From positions 62,001 through 126,000 of the forward strand of contig NZ_SSXU01000009.1 in assembly GCF_009469605.1 (NCBI RefSeq): a stretch of 64,000 bases of DNA, written 5' to 3'. Made by a program: the position numbers and the translations under genes. A model generated the notes under the pieces. It made no database searches and was not told the origin of the DNA. It saw nothing but the letters and a program-made list of their open reading frames with translations. Of this stretch, positions 37,896 through 46,834 are shown in pieces (positions within the stretch are counted from its first letter, which is position 1; each line of letters begins with the position of its first letter). The stretch is from Zoogloea sp. 1C4. GTDB lineage: Bacteria > Pseudomonadota > Gammaproteobacteria > Burkholderiales > Rhodocyclaceae.

Positions 37896-39305
37896 ATGAA
37901 ACTGCATTTTCTGGGCGCTGCGCGCGAAGTCACCGGGTCGTGTTTCTTGGTGGAAGCGCTCAACGTACGCTTCCTGGTGGATTGTGGCATGGTTCAGGGC
38001 GGCCGCACGGCGGCGGCGCGCAACCATGAGCCATTCCCGTTCGACCCGGCGTCGATTGATTTCGTGCTCCTGACCCATGCCCATATCGACCATAGTGGGC
38101 TATTGCCCAAACTCACGCGCGCCGGGTTCAAGGGGGCCATCTACGCCACTCCCGCCACGGTTGATCTGCTGGGCGTGATGCTGCCCGACAGTGCCCACAT
38201 CCAGGAGAGCGATGCAAAACGCAATGCGCAGCGACTCCGCGGAAAGGACGCACTGCCGCCGCTGTATACGCTGCAGGATGCCAGCGACTGCTTGCAGCAG
38301 GTGCGAGGCATCGAATACGACCGGGAGTTCGCGCCCCGCGTCGGGGTGCGCGCCCGATTCCGCGATGCCGGGCACATTCTTGGGTCGGCCATCATCGAGG
38401 TCTGGGTCACCGAACATGGCGACCCGACAAAGCTCGTTTTCAGTGGCGACCTCGGCCAGCCGGGGCGCCCGATACTGCGCGACCCGACAACCATCGAGGA
38501 CGCCGACATCCTCGTCATCGAGTCCACCTACGGCAACCGCCAGCACAAGGATTTCTCGGCGACCGAAGAGGAAATGATCGGCATCGTCGAAAAGACATTG
38601 TTCGAACGCGGCGGCAATGTCATCGTGCCGGCCTTCGCGGTCGGCCGAACCCAGGAAATCCTTTATCACCTGCACCGACTCACCTGCGAGGGGCGGCTGC
38701 GGCAACCGAAGGTATTTGTCGATTCGCCGATGGCCACGCAGGCCACGCGCATCACGCGCGAGCATCTCGAATTGTTCGACGAACAGGCGAAGCGGTTGGC
38801 CGGCTGGCACGCGCGCGGCGAGAACCTCCCATACCTGAGTTTCACAGCGAGCGCTGAGGAGTCCATGGCGCTGAACCGGATCCGCTCCGGAGCCATCATC
38901 ATTTCTGCCAGCGGCATGTGCGATGCGGGACGCATCCGGCACCACCTGCGGCACAACTTGCCACGCCGCGAATGCAGCATCTTGTTTCCCGGTTTCCAGG
39001 CGCAGGGGACGCTTGGCCGGCGCCTGATCGAGGGGGCCGAACGCGTGCGCATCTTCGGTGAGGACATTCCGGTACGTGCTGCGATCCACAGCGTGGATGG
39101 CCTCTCGGCGCATGCCGACCAAAAGGCGTTGCTGGATTGGGCTCGGGGTTTTATTCACCCCCCGGCGCAAACCTTCGTGGTGCATGGGGAACTGTCCGCC
39201 GCCCAGACCTTCGCCGAACTCTTGCAACGGCAACTCGGCTGGCAGGTCACGGTGCCCGAGCATGGTCATGCGCTGCGCTGGCCGGACTTTCTGGCGCACG
39301 AGTGA
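37896..39305 (+). CDS. Beta-CASP metallo-beta-lactamase fold hydrolase (RNA-specificity type)
   Basis: A 469-aa MBL-fold protein of the CPSF73/YsiQ-like group. The zinc motif LLTHAHIDHSGLLPKL is at about residues 51-66, DAGHILGSAII comes next, and the beta-CASP insert contains VIVPAFAVGRTQEIL and GMCDAGRIRHHL. The RMMBL C-terminus (VDGLSAHADQKALLDWARG) ends with the expected VVHGE. Such enzymes are RNA exo/endonucleases. It overlaps the start of the LOG-family gene (TGATG), so they are coupled. Confidence 0.92.
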   Translation: MKLHFLGAAREVTGSCFLVEALNVRFLVDCGMVQGGRTAAARNHEPFPFDPASIDFVLLTHAHIDHSGLLPKLTRAGFKGAIYATPATVDLLGVMLPDSAHIQESDAKRNAQRLRGKDALPPLYTLQDASDCLQQVRGIEYDREFAPRVGVRARFRDAGHILGSAIIEVWVTEHGDPTKLVFSGDLGQPGRPILRDPTTIEDADILVIESTYGNRQHKDFSATEEEMIGIVEKTLFERGGNVIVPAFAVGRTQEILYHLHRLTCEGRLRQPKVFVDSPMATQATRITREHLELFDEQAKRLAGWHARGENLPYLSFTASAEESMALNRIRSGAIIISASGMCDAGRIRHHLRHNLPRRECSILFPGFQAQGTLGRRLIEGAERVRIFGEDIPVRAAIHSVDGLSAHADQKALLDWARGFIHPPAQTFVVHGELSAAQTFAELLQRQLGWQVTVPEHGHALRWPDFLAHE

Positions 39306-40171
39306 TGAAGCCCGCCGAAGATCTCGATGAACGCCTGCGCGCCATCCGCGAGTCGCCAACGTACCGTCTTGCGTACGAAGACATCGAGCTGCTTGGCCAG
39401 GAAGAACTGCGGCCGCTGCGACTGCAGCTCGAACTGCTCAAGCCTGACCGCATCCTGCACGAGCAAGGCATTCGCTCGACGGTAGTGGTCTTCGGCAGCG
39501 CACGCGTGAGCGATGCCGAGACGGCAGAAGCCCGTCTTGGCGCGCTGGAGCGTCAGGCGCGCGTCACTCCGGAGGATGTCGGGCTGAGGCAAGAGCTTGC
39601 CCGAGCCAATCGCCGGGTCGAACAGGCACGCCACTACGAGCAAGCGCGGCGTTTCTCGGGCCTTATTTCGGCGCGTTTCCAGCAGCAAAACCGCCGTGAT
39701 TTCGTCGTCGTCACCGGGGGTGGGCCCGGCATCATGGAGGCCGCCAACCGCGGTGCTTTCGAGGTCGGCGCACGTTCGATTGGCCTCAACATCACGCTGC
39801 CCCACGAACAGGCACCCAACCCCTACATGTGCCCAAATTTGGCGTTCCGATTCCACTATTTTGCGCTGCGCAAGATGCACTTCTTGTTGCACGCCAAGGG
39901 CTTGGTGGCCTTCCCCGGTGGCTATGGAACGCTCGATGAGCTGTTCGAGGTGCTCACCTTGATCCAGACCGAAAAGATGCAGCGTATTCCGGTGGTGCTG
40001 GTCGGCCGTGCATTCTGGCGTCGCGTAGTTGATTTCGATCTTCTGCTCGACGAAGGCTATGTCTCTTCATCCGATCTCGACTTGTTCACCTGCGTAGACG
40101 AAGCCGAGGAAATCGTTAGTGCCCTCGAACGCTTTTACGTCAACAGGGCAGCAGGCGATGGGGCGACATGA
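39305..40171 (+). CDS. LOG-family protein (TIGR00730, Rossmann-fold nucleotide hydrolase)
   Basis: A 288-aa protein with the LOG signatures VVTGGGPGIMEAANRGA and PGGYGTLDELFEVLT. In characterised LOG proteins (cytokinin-activating phosphoribohydrolases, PpnN) these form the nucleotide-binding and catalytic site. An N-terminal extension of about 60 residues and the helical RLGALERQARVTPED region resemble the longer bacterial subgroup. Substrate here is unknown; nucleoside 5'-monophosphate cleavage is the family reaction. It overlaps the next gene by 4 bp. Confidence 0.9.
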   Translation: MKPAEDLDERLRAIRESPTYRLAYEDIELLGQEELRPLRLQLELLKPDRILHEQGIRSTVVVFGSARVSDAETAEARLGALERQARVTPEDVGLRQELARANRRVEQARHYEQARRFSGLISARFQQQNRRDFVVVTGGGPGIMEAANRGAFEVGARSIGLNITLPHEQAPNPYMCPNLAFRFHYFALRKMHFLLHAKGLVAFPGGYGTLDELFEVLTLIQTEKMQRIPVVLVGRAFWRRVVDFDLLLDEGYVSSSDLDLFTCVDEAEEIVSALERFYVNRAAGDGAT

Positions 40172-41367
40172 TCGGCGTCGACGGGTATTGCCGGAGCCTG
40201 TGCGGCACCAAGGTGCAGCAGTCGATGCAGTGCGCCACCTTGTTGATTGCCTGTGCATTGTTCAGCCCGATTTCTGCTTTCGGTTCCGACTTCTCGCTCT
40301 CTGCAAATCCTACCTCCTGCTCGCCAGGGCAATCCCTGCGCTTGCGGGGCGGCACCCTGCGTCTGGAGAACGATTTGTTCACCGGCTCCGATCGCAACTA
40401 CACCAACGGTGTCGCGCTAACAGCAGTCTCACGCGATCTGCAAGGCGGGCTCCGTCCGGAGTGCCTGCCCCAGCCGATTGGTTTGTATGCCCGCTTCATC
40501 GGCTGGGCTGATCCAGGCTTCTGGCACGACGCCGGCGCCCACTCGTCGTCGCAAAACCTCGTTGTGCGCTTTGGCCAAGCCATGTACACGCCTGAGAACA
40601 AGACGCGCACCGATGTGATTCCAGATGACCGACCGTACGCTGGTTTGCTCTACCTGGGTTTGGCGTGGAATCGCCGCATCCACCCACAAGCCGCCAGCTA
40701 CGAAATGCTTGACGTGCGTGAGCTGACCCTGGGCGTGATCGGCCCCTGGTCGCTGGCCGAGCAATCTCAGGATCTGGTGCATCGGGCACGCGGCATTGAG
40801 CGCTTTCGCGGCTGGGACAACCAGTTGCGCAACGAGCCGACATTTCAGATGGCCATGGAACGCAAGTTCAAGCCGTACACGGAGGGTGCGGTCCGCCCTG
40901 GATGGGGCAGCGACGTGATCGGCAGTTATGCCCTGCGGGTCGGAAACATTGAAACCGCCGCCAGTACCGGCGTGGAGTTTCGCGCGGGCTGGAACATACC
41001 GAACGACTTCGGCAGCTATCCGATCCGCCCTGGCGCGGAGAACCGCCCGCCCTCTGGTGTTGCCGATCTGCGCACGACAACGCCGCAATCGGTCCTGGCG
41101 CCCAAACCTGGGGCACATGTCTTCCTGAACCTGGAGGGTAAAGCCGTCGCCTGGGACTTCTCACTCGACGGAAACATGTTCCGGAATAGCCACCATGTCA
41201 GCCGGCGGCCTTGGGTCGCGCAAGCAGCTCTCGGCATCAGCAGCCAATGGATCGTTGCTGGACGTGGCGTGCGGCTTGCCGTGATGCGCGTTTGGAGAAC
41301 CCGCGAGTTCGACCAGCAGGCGGGCTATCACGCATTCGGATCGATCGCGCTGAGCTTGGAATTTTGA
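40168..41367 (+). CDS. LpxR-like lipid A deacylase family outer-membrane protein
   Basis: A 399-aa protein with a signal peptide (QCATLLIACALFSPISAFGS). The DUF2219/LpxR hallmark LRLENDLFTGSDRNYTNG carries the Asn-Asp pair and Thr of the LpxR active site, and PDDRPYAGLLYLGL follows. The C-terminus ends in Phe after alternating strands, as outer-membrane beta-barrels do. LpxR removes the 3'-acyloxyacyl chain of lipid A; whether this protein does so is inferred from the motif. It overlaps the LOG-family gene by 4 bp. Its N-terminus may start later, near residue 20. Confidence 0.85.
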   Translation: MIGVDGYCRSLCGTKVQQSMQCATLLIACALFSPISAFGSDFSLSANPTSCSPGQSLRLRGGTLRLENDLFTGSDRNYTNGVALTAVSRDLQGGLRPECLPQPIGLYARFIGWADPGFWHDAGAHSSSQNLVVRFGQAMYTPENKTRTDVIPDDRPYAGLLYLGLAWNRRIHPQAASYEMLDVRELTLGVIGPWSLAEQSQDLVHRARGIERFRGWDNQLRNEPTFQMAMERKFKPYTEGAVRPGWGSDVIGSYALRVGNIETAASTGVEFRAGWNIPNDFGSYPIRPGAENRPPSGVADLRTTTPQSVLAPKPGAHVFLNLEGKAVAWDFSLDGNMFRNSHHVSRRPWVAQAALGISSQWIVAGRGVRLAVMRVWRTREFDQQAGYHAFGSIALSLEF

Positions 41368-41415
41368 GGACACCTGCAACCATTCGTTAGACCCAAAGCA
41401 TTCGTCACAACATCA

Positions 41416-41892
41416 ATGGAGAAATTCGTGAACCAGCCCTTGAAACCCAGATCGTTCTTCACAGTCTCGCTGTCCGTGCTCTTGGCAACCTTCGCCACGG
41501 CACTCGGTGCGCAGTCCGTAGAGGCGGCAAAGCCAATGGCGCTTCGTACCATAATGGAAAGACTCGGGCGCGACATGCAAGTCGTCACGGGCGCGATCTC
41601 CAAAGAAGACTGGCCACTGGTCGCCGAGCTAGCACCACGAATTGCCAAGCATGCCGAGCCGCCCATGTCGGAAAAGATGCGCATCCTTGCCTGGCTTGGG
41701 GCAGACGCTGGAAAGTTTCGGGGTCTTGATGGACAGGTTCATGACGCCGCGACCGCCATGGGCGAGGCTGCACAGCGGAATGACGGCCAAGCAGTCATCG
41801 CGGCTTTCTCCAAAACCCAGCAAAGCTGCCTAGCCTGCCACCAGAGTTACCGTCGCTCGTTCGTGGAAAAGTTCTATGGTGGAAGCCGCTAG
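41416..41892 (+). CDS. Secreted monohaem cytochrome c (c'-like)
   Basis: A 158-aa protein with a signal peptide (FFTVSLSVLLATFATALGAQ) and a C-terminal haem-binding CLACH in QQSCLACHQSYRRSFVEKF, the layout of cytochrome c' (class II) proteins, which bind haem near the C-terminus of a four-helix bundle. It is periplasmic; electron transfer or NO binding are family roles. It is the last gene of the cargo group, 50 bp before the left end of the IS element. Confidence 0.85.
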   Translation: MEKFVNQPLKPRSFFTVSLSVLLATFATALGAQSVEAAKPMALRTIMERLGRDMQVVTGAISKEDWPLVAELAPRIAKHAEPPMSEKMRILAWLGADAGKFRGLDGQVHDAATAMGEAAQRNDGQAVIAAFSKTQQSCLACHQSYRRSFVEKFYGGSR

Positions 41893-41987
41893 CAAGGGAT
41901 GGCTACACCTGTTGACGGAAGACTAGCTTCTGTCCAATCAATATACTGGAGTTGACCCACTTCCGTGGACGTGTATTGGTTTGATTC

Positions 41988-42888
41988 TCAAACCGTTTCG
42001 GGTGTTGTCTGGACATGCACGACGGCATCTTCAACAACATCAAACAGCGCTTCGTTGCTCCTTTCAAAGTTCAGGGGTGAGAGGTAGCCCAGACCGCTGT
42101 GCCGGCGCCGGGGGTTGTACCAGCCTTCAATCCAGGTGAAGACTGCCATGCGGGCCTGTGCTTTGCTCTGGAAGGTGCTGCGCTCGATGAGTTCGCCTTC
42201 CAGGCTGGCAAAGAAGCTCTCGGCCATCGCGTTGTCGTAGGCATCGCCCACCGTTCCCATCGAGGGTCGCACCTGCATCTGCCGGCAGCGCTCGCCGAAG
42301 GCCACGCTCGTGTACTGGCTGCCCTGGTCCGAGTGGTGGATGACACTCTTGGGTTTGCGCTGCTCCAGGGCCATGTTCAACGCCGCGAGCACGAGGTCGG
42401 CGGTCATGCGCTCTCCCATGGCCCAGCCCACCACGCGCCGGCTCCAGACATCGATGACCACGGCCAGATAGAGGAAGCCCATCCAGGTGGGCACGTAGGT
42501 CATGTCCGCCACCCACAGCTGGTTCGGACCTGTGGCGTGGAAACGCCGGTTGACCAGGTCATGGGCCGGGGTCTGACGCTTGTCACGGCGGGTGGTGACG
42601 GTGAAGCCTCTGCGCTTGCTGATGCCGTGGATGCCGGCTTGCCGCATGAGACGAGCCACGCGCTGGCGGCTGATACACACGCCTTGCTCGATGAGCTCGG
42701 CACGCACCCGGGGCATGCCGTAGGACTCGTAGGAGTCCTGATGAATCTGGCGGATGCGCTCGGTCATCACCGCGTTGGCGATGCTGCCGCTGGGACGGGG
42801 CACGCTCTCGCCAGACATAGAACCCGCTGGCTGAGACACCAAGGACGCGGCACATGGTGCGCACGGATAAGTCGGCCTGGTTCGCCAT
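41988..42888 (-). pseudogene. IS3-family transposase orfB, frameshifted
   Basis: The DDE transposase reads in two frames. The start MANQADLSVRTMCRVLGVSASG at 42888 is in one frame and continues to FYVWRERAPSQ. The remainder, SIANAVMTERIRQIHQ onward, is in another frame ending at 41988. It contains the integrase core: VADMTYVPTWMGFLYLAVVIDVWSR with the first Asp, HHSDQGSQYTS with the second, and AMAESFFASLEGELI with the Glu. The shift lies near 42795-42810, far from the orfA/orfB junction where IS3 elements use programmed frameshifting. It is therefore likely a disabling mutation or sequence error. Confidence 0.88.
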
Positions 42889-43211
42889 CACGAGTCCGAA
42901 GACTTCGTGGATGTCGCATCGCTGCGACCGGCGAACCAGGCCGTAGCCTTTGCCAAGATGTCGCGCTCCGTCTGGACCTGGCGCAACTGCCGGCGCAGCC
43001 GCACCAATTCTTCCCGCTCTGCGGTGGTCAGGCCTTCCTTGCCTGGTAAAGGCTTGCCGTCGTCGATGGCGGCCTGGCCGACCCAGTTGGTGATGGACTG
43101 GGCCGTGACACCGAACTCACGAGAGAGCTGCGAGGGTGAGCGCCCGGCTCGAACCAGCTCGACCATCTGCTGGCGGAATTCCGCCGGGTACGGCGGTCGT
43201 ACTTTTGACAT
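42888..43211 (-). CDS. IS3-family transposase orfA (helix-turn-helix)
   Basis: A 107-aa protein. The N-terminal HTH_Tnp_1 domain (RPPYPAEFRQQMVELVRAGRSPSQLSREFGVTAQSITNW) binds the IS ends, and a Leu-zipper (LVRLRRQLRQVQTERDILAKATAWF) follows. The ATG at 43211 is preferred over a start 12 codons upstream because it gives the usual MSK-type N-terminus. Its stop overlaps the orfB start, as usual for IS3 elements. Confidence 0.92.
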   Translation of the reverse strand: MSKVRPPYPAEFRQQMVELVRAGRSPSQLSREFGVTAQSITNWVGQAAIDDGKPLPGKEGLTTAEREELVRLRRQLRQVQTERDILAKATAWFAGRSDATSTKSSDS

Positions 43212-43329
43212 TTGCGACTCCTTGAACACAAAGAATGATGTGTCCACGGAACCGGGTCAACTCCAATACCTCGACGCGTTTCAGGTTCCCAGGAAGCCAC
43301 CCGTGCAGCGATCACGGGTTCCTGCTTCA

Positions 43330-43800
43330 CCCGCGGCAGCACTCGTTGGATCTGACGTGCATGACTCCCGTATGCATGTGGGTCACCAGCACCAGCGGAT
43401 AACGCAGCACCTCGTCCAGTGAGATACGTTTGTGCTTGAGCAGCGGATGCCATGCCGGCGCCGCGACCATGAGGGGGGGCGCTCCAAAGCGCCTTAGCCA
43501 CGATGTCGTCATCCACTTCACCAGACTGGGCCCTAGGTCATGCAGATCGCCATGCAGCCCCTTGATTTGCTGCGACAGTGACACCTCGAACAGGCGCAAC
43601 TCGACGTCGGGCTCCTCCTGCCAGCTTAACGCCAGCAAGGTCGGCAAGCGCGACGGGGTGATGCCATCGGACAGCGTAATGCGTTGCTGACCGTGAAGGC
43701 CGTTGGCCGCTCCCCTCACGCTGTCGCGGGCTTGCTGCAAGGCAGTGAAGATGCGCGGCACATGTTACAGGAATTGCTTGTCCGCCCGCGTCAGCCGCTT
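43330..43800 (-). pseudogene. LysR-family regulator remnant
   Basis: The minus strand encodes SRSKRLTRADKQFL, an in-frame stop, then HVPRIFTALQQARDSVRGAANG and the effector domain (QQRITLSDGITPSRLPTLLAL to RYPLVLVTHMHTG). It aligns over its length with the LysR proteins at 25211 and 44230. The DNA-binding half is missing or scrambled and the C-terminus is cut, leaving about half a gene. The IS element lies just beyond its 3' end. Confidence 0.75.
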
Positions 43801-44229
43801 GCTGCGACTGCTCCGGCCGCAGTGCTTCAGCAGCGCGGTTACAGGTGGCGATCTCGAATTCGCCGAACATGCCCATCGACAGTTCATCCGGCGCGATGCC
43901 CGCTGGCGCGAACTTCAGACGCTGCGCCGCCGCCCGTGTCGACAGACCAAATCGCTCGCCCTCGGGGAGTGACGTAAGACGCCGCGACTGTCTTCCTCGG
44001 GTCGCTGCGGCCACAGAAGACTAGCCGAGGCGCGCTGGCGCGAGTGATCTAGCTAGCCATCCGCCATGACCGCCGCCCGCGTTCAAGCAGCGTTGCAATA
44101 ACTCCGGACACCATTGCCCGCGTGCTGTGAGCCAGCGACGGCAGCCGCTGCAAGACATGCCGGCCTCGTCTCCGCACGCATGCGGCTCCCTACGATCATA
44201 AGGACTGGTCACGTCACGAGGGACTGCGC
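43801..44229. other. Scrambled region between the LysR remnant and the intact LysR gene
   Basis: The minus strand at about 43835-43990 holds a protein-like fragment (LTSLPEGERFGLSTRAAAQRLKF, then IAPDELSMGMFGEFEIATCN) without start or end. I do not recognise it. The rest shows no coding signal. The region looks like recombination debris next to the IS insertion. Confidence 0.35.
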
Positions 44230-45141
44230 ATGAACTTACGTCATCTTCGCTGTTTCATTGCTGTAGCCGAGGAACTGCACTTCGGTCGAGCCGCTAGGCG
44301 GCTGCATATAGAACAATCTCCCCTATCACGCACGATCCGCAAGTTGGAGACAACTCTAGGCGTGACGTTGCTCAGTCGCACGCCGCGGGGCGCAACCCTG
44401 ACTTGGGCAGGGCGAGTCTTCCTCGACGACGCCCGCCGCATCATGTTGAGCGTTGAGCAGGCAGTGGCCAGCGCGAAGGCTGCTGCCTCCGGTTCTCAGG
44501 GCATTTTGCGAATCGCGCTGTCGAGAGACATAGGACGGGCGAGGCTATCAGCACTGCTTGCACTGTGCCGCGAAGAGTCGCCGCAGGTAAACATCCGGCT
44601 CTCCGAAGTACCGCTGACCGAACTCGTGCAGGGGCTGAACGCAAATCTGTTCGACGCCGGCTTTGCAATGGTCAATGAAGTGGAGGACGGGATCATTGCT
44701 GAGCCGCTGTGGGCCGACCCCTTGGTAGTGATCCTGCCCGCACGGCACCCGCTTGTAGCCTTCAAGGAAGTGCCGTTGCAGGAAGTGGTGAGCTATCCGC
44801 TGGTACTTTGTGATCCACGGGCATGCCAAGGTTGCGGTCGGCAGAGCGAACGACTGTTCCGCTCTGTCGATGTCCAACCGATCGTGGCTGAGTATGCCGC
44901 TTCTCACGGGCTGATGCTGACGTTGGTGGCCGCAGGGTACGGGCTAGGTTTTTCCACTGCCGCGCACTTGGCAACTTGCCAGCCGGCGGATGTTGTTGTC
45001 CGCCCGTTGGCCGGTCAGAGCGCATCGATAACCACCTATCTGTTACGAACCGAGGGTGGCATGACGGAGCCGTTGCAGCGGTTCATCGAACGCGCCGAAC
45101 GTGTATGTCATCAGGACGCAAGCACATCACGCGCGATTTGA
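44230..45141 (+). CDS. LysR-family transcriptional regulator
   Basis: A 303-aa LysR regulator: DNA-binding domain MNLRHLRCFIAVAEELHFGRAARRLHIEQSPLSRTIRKLE, then an effector domain (ILRIALSRDIGRARLSALLALCREE). The DPRACQGCGRQ segment with two Cys is a feature of this subgroup. It is related to the regulators at 25211 and 43330. LysR genes of this type commonly stand between cargo and core in PAGI-2/ICEclc-like elements, and could control cargo or transfer. No partner gene is adjacent on the same strand. Confidence 0.9.
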   Translation: MNLRHLRCFIAVAEELHFGRAARRLHIEQSPLSRTIRKLETTLGVTLLSRTPRGATLTWAGRVFLDDARRIMLSVEQAVASAKAAASGSQGILRIALSRDIGRARLSALLALCREESPQVNIRLSEVPLTELVQGLNANLFDAGFAMVNEVEDGIIAEPLWADPLVVILPARHPLVAFKEVPLQEVVSYPLVLCDPRACQGCGRQSERLFRSVDVQPIVAEYAASHGLMLTLVAAGYGLGFSTAAHLATCQPADVVVRPLAGQSASITTYLLRTEGGMTEPLQRFIERAERVCHQDASTSRAI

Positions 45142-45695
45142 CGCAGATCTATCGAAAGGTGCGCGGCTAGTTTTCTCGGATTGCGCGATTCATCTTTGGT
45201 CTTGCGGCTGCCCCGATCTGCATGGCTCATGCGCTGTACTGATTCCAGTTTCGACGCAATTGCTGCGCCCTTCCGTACTCCGGCACTCGCCTGCGGGCTC
45301 GCCGCCGCGGTCATTTCACTGACGCGGAACGCATGAGCTTTTGCTGGTTGCAAACCGGCTCATCCTGTTGACGCATTGGCACTTTACGCCGTTGGAATTC
45401 CTACGGAAAACTTTGGCCAGGTTTCGGGTAAAGCGCGGCACCCATGCTTGACTCCAGGGGAGCGCGACCACCAAGCCGCGTGCCGGTCCAAAGGCAAAGC
45501 GCCCGCATCATGGTTGAGGAGTTTCAAGCGTAGCAAGATGTAGTTCGCCCTTAGCCGGCCGTCAGCGCCGATGCAACGCTTCCTTCCACGATCCCGGCCG
45601 GTCCTGCGCTTCATCCGGATTTCTGGGCAATCGCCTCGCCCACTTGGGCGGTGCGCGTCTGCCAGAGTTCGATCCGACGATGGGACGCACGCGAC
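45142..45695. other. Non-coding junction between ICE cargo and core
   Basis: Both strands carry only shadow frames here; none has a family match or ribosome binding site. The segment separates the LysR gene from the first core gene and could hold core promoters, but I could not identify one. Confidence 0.4.
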
Positions 45696-46451
45696 ATGGA
45701 GAAATCGAGTTGCCTTGCCTTTGGCGCCAGGATCTACTACCGCCCGATCGAGGCGGCCGTCCGTTGGGCGGGACTGTTGCGCTTTGAGCCGCGGATTCTG
45801 GAAACGCTCGGGCCACGTGCCATGCCTGAGCCGAACGACTTTCCGCGCTGGCCCTTGCTGCGCCTTTTCTCCGAGCGCATCTTCGACGCATTGGCACACG
45901 ATGAGCTTTCTTACGGCAAGGCAGGCATGGCGCAGGAACCTCAGCGCCCCGCACTCGACGATCCTGCGTTGATCGTGCGCCACGTCGACCTGAAGGCGTG
46001 GATGTCGCATTACTACCCCGGTGAGCGGCCTCCATTCCTGTTCGACGGCATCGAGCGCGAACTGCATCCTTCGGTGAGCGTCGCCATGCTGAACGTGTTG
46101 CTAGCCGATCGCGAGGCCGCCAAGCTGCAGCTTGCCGAACTCGCACAACTACATGCGGCGCTGAAGGCACAGCACGAAGCGTTGGCGAAGGAGCATGCCA
46201 GTAGCATTCGTGAGGGCGATGCGAGTGAACCGGGCCTGCGCAGCGAATCGACTTACCTGAACATCATTGGCGGCCTGCTGACATTGCTGTTGGGCAAGTC
46301 CCCCGCGGGCTCTGCCTACTCGTCCTTCCGCAACATGGATGCGGTGATCAGTGCGCTACTGGCCCACCATGAAGGGCGGCCCGGCATCAGCGAGCGAACG
46401 CTGTGGAGCAAGCTGGCACAGGCGCGTCGCCACCTGGAGGCATCGCGCTGA
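45696..46451 (+). CDS. ICE core hypothetical protein (251 aa)
   Basis: A 251-aa protein that I know only as a conserved first gene of the parA end of PAGI-2/ICEclc-like elements. It begins SSCLAFGARIYYRPIEAAVRWAGLL. A charged helix (REAAKLQLAELAQLHAALKAQHEALAKEH) predicts a coiled coil near residues 150-180. A C-terminal part (LRSESTYLNIIGGLLTLLLG, then ISERTLWSKLAQARRHLEASR) resembles a small helical DNA-interaction motif. Function unknown. The start at 45696 gives the shortest frame with the full conserved part. Confidence 0.7.
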   Translation: MEKSSCLAFGARIYYRPIEAAVRWAGLLRFEPRILETLGPRAMPEPNDFPRWPLLRLFSERIFDALAHDELSYGKAGMAQEPQRPALDDPALIVRHVDLKAWMSHYYPGERPPFLFDGIERELHPSVSVAMLNVLLADREAAKLQLAELAQLHAALKAQHEALAKEHASSIREGDASEPGLRSESTYLNIIGGLLTLLLGKSPAGSAYSSFRNMDAVISALLAHHEGRPGISERTLWSKLAQARRHLEASR

Positions 46452-46465
46452 GCCTGTAACAGCAG

Positions 46466-46500
46466 ACTGCAATTGCAGTTGCGTGTTCTGCAGTTGCAGT
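46466..46500 (+). promoter_or_regulatory. Tandem ACTGCAATTGCAGT-type operator sites
   Basis: ACTGCAATTGCAGT at 46466-46479 is a perfect 14-bp palindrome. TCTGCAGTTGCAGT at 46487-46500 matches it at 12 of 14 positions, 21 bp (two helical turns) downstream. They lie 77-110 bp before the AlpA-family gene and just after the preceding stop codon. Cooperative binding by a regulator of the ICE core promoter, possibly AlpA, is the simplest reading. Confidence 0.6.
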
Positions 46501-46575
46501 GAATCTCGCAGCAGCAGCATATGGAATGCGAGGCACTTTCTGAACAACGCCATCGAGCGTCAAGGAGTGCCTCTC

Positions 46576-46794
46576 ATGTCTTCGCAGACCATCGCGCCGG
46601 CCTTGCCGCCCGAGCACCGCATCCTGCGCCGCGCCGAGGTCGAAGCCAAGACCGGCTTCAAGCGCGCGCACATCTACAGCCTGATGAAGGAAGGCAAGTT
46701 CCCCAAGGCGCTGCGCCTGGGCGTGCGCGCGGTGGGCTGGGACTCGGTGGAGATCGAACAGTGGATCGCTGATCGCCTCAAAGAGCGCGCCTGA
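46576..46794 (+). CDS. AlpA-family transcriptional regulator
   Basis: A 72-aa MerR/Xis-like winged-helix protein: ILRRAEVEAKTGFKRAHIYSLMKEGKFPKALRLGVRAVGWDSVEIEQWI is the standard AlpA fold. Such proteins act as excisionase-type activators in islands. The start has AAGGAG nine bases upstream. It stands directly before parA, as in other ICEs of this kind, with tandem palindromes in its own upstream region. Confidence 0.9.
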   Translation: MSSQTIAPALPPEHRILRRAEVEAKTGFKRAHIYSLMKEGKFPKALRLGVRAVGWDSVEIEQWIADRLKERA

Positions 46795-46834
46795 CGCCTC
46801 GTCTCGGTTCATGCCATTCGACGAGGAGAAGCTT

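Larger units (their letters stand above)
41947..43265 (-). mobile_element. IS3-family insertion sequence (1319 bp)
   Basis: The ends are 24-bp inverted repeats at 41947-41970 and 43242-43265, beginning TGGAGTTGACCC and differing at two positions. The tetranucleotide ATAC lies directly outside both ends (41943-41946 and 43266-43269), a 4-bp target duplication that shows insertion at this spot. The size and the orfA/orfB pair fit the IS3 family; a 4-bp duplication is typical of the IS407 group. orfB is frameshifted, so this copy is probably immobile unless complemented. Confidence 0.93.

Noticed and set aside
42790-42810. Programmed frameshift in the IS3 transposase
   Set aside because: IS3 elements shift at the end of orfA. 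This break is inside orfB and no slippery A-run is present, so it is more likely a mutation.
45384-46067. Minus-strand frames over the first ICE core gene
   Set aside because: The plus-strand 251-aa protein has conserved segments and the gene order of related ICEs; the minus frames lack starts with binding sites and have antisense composition.
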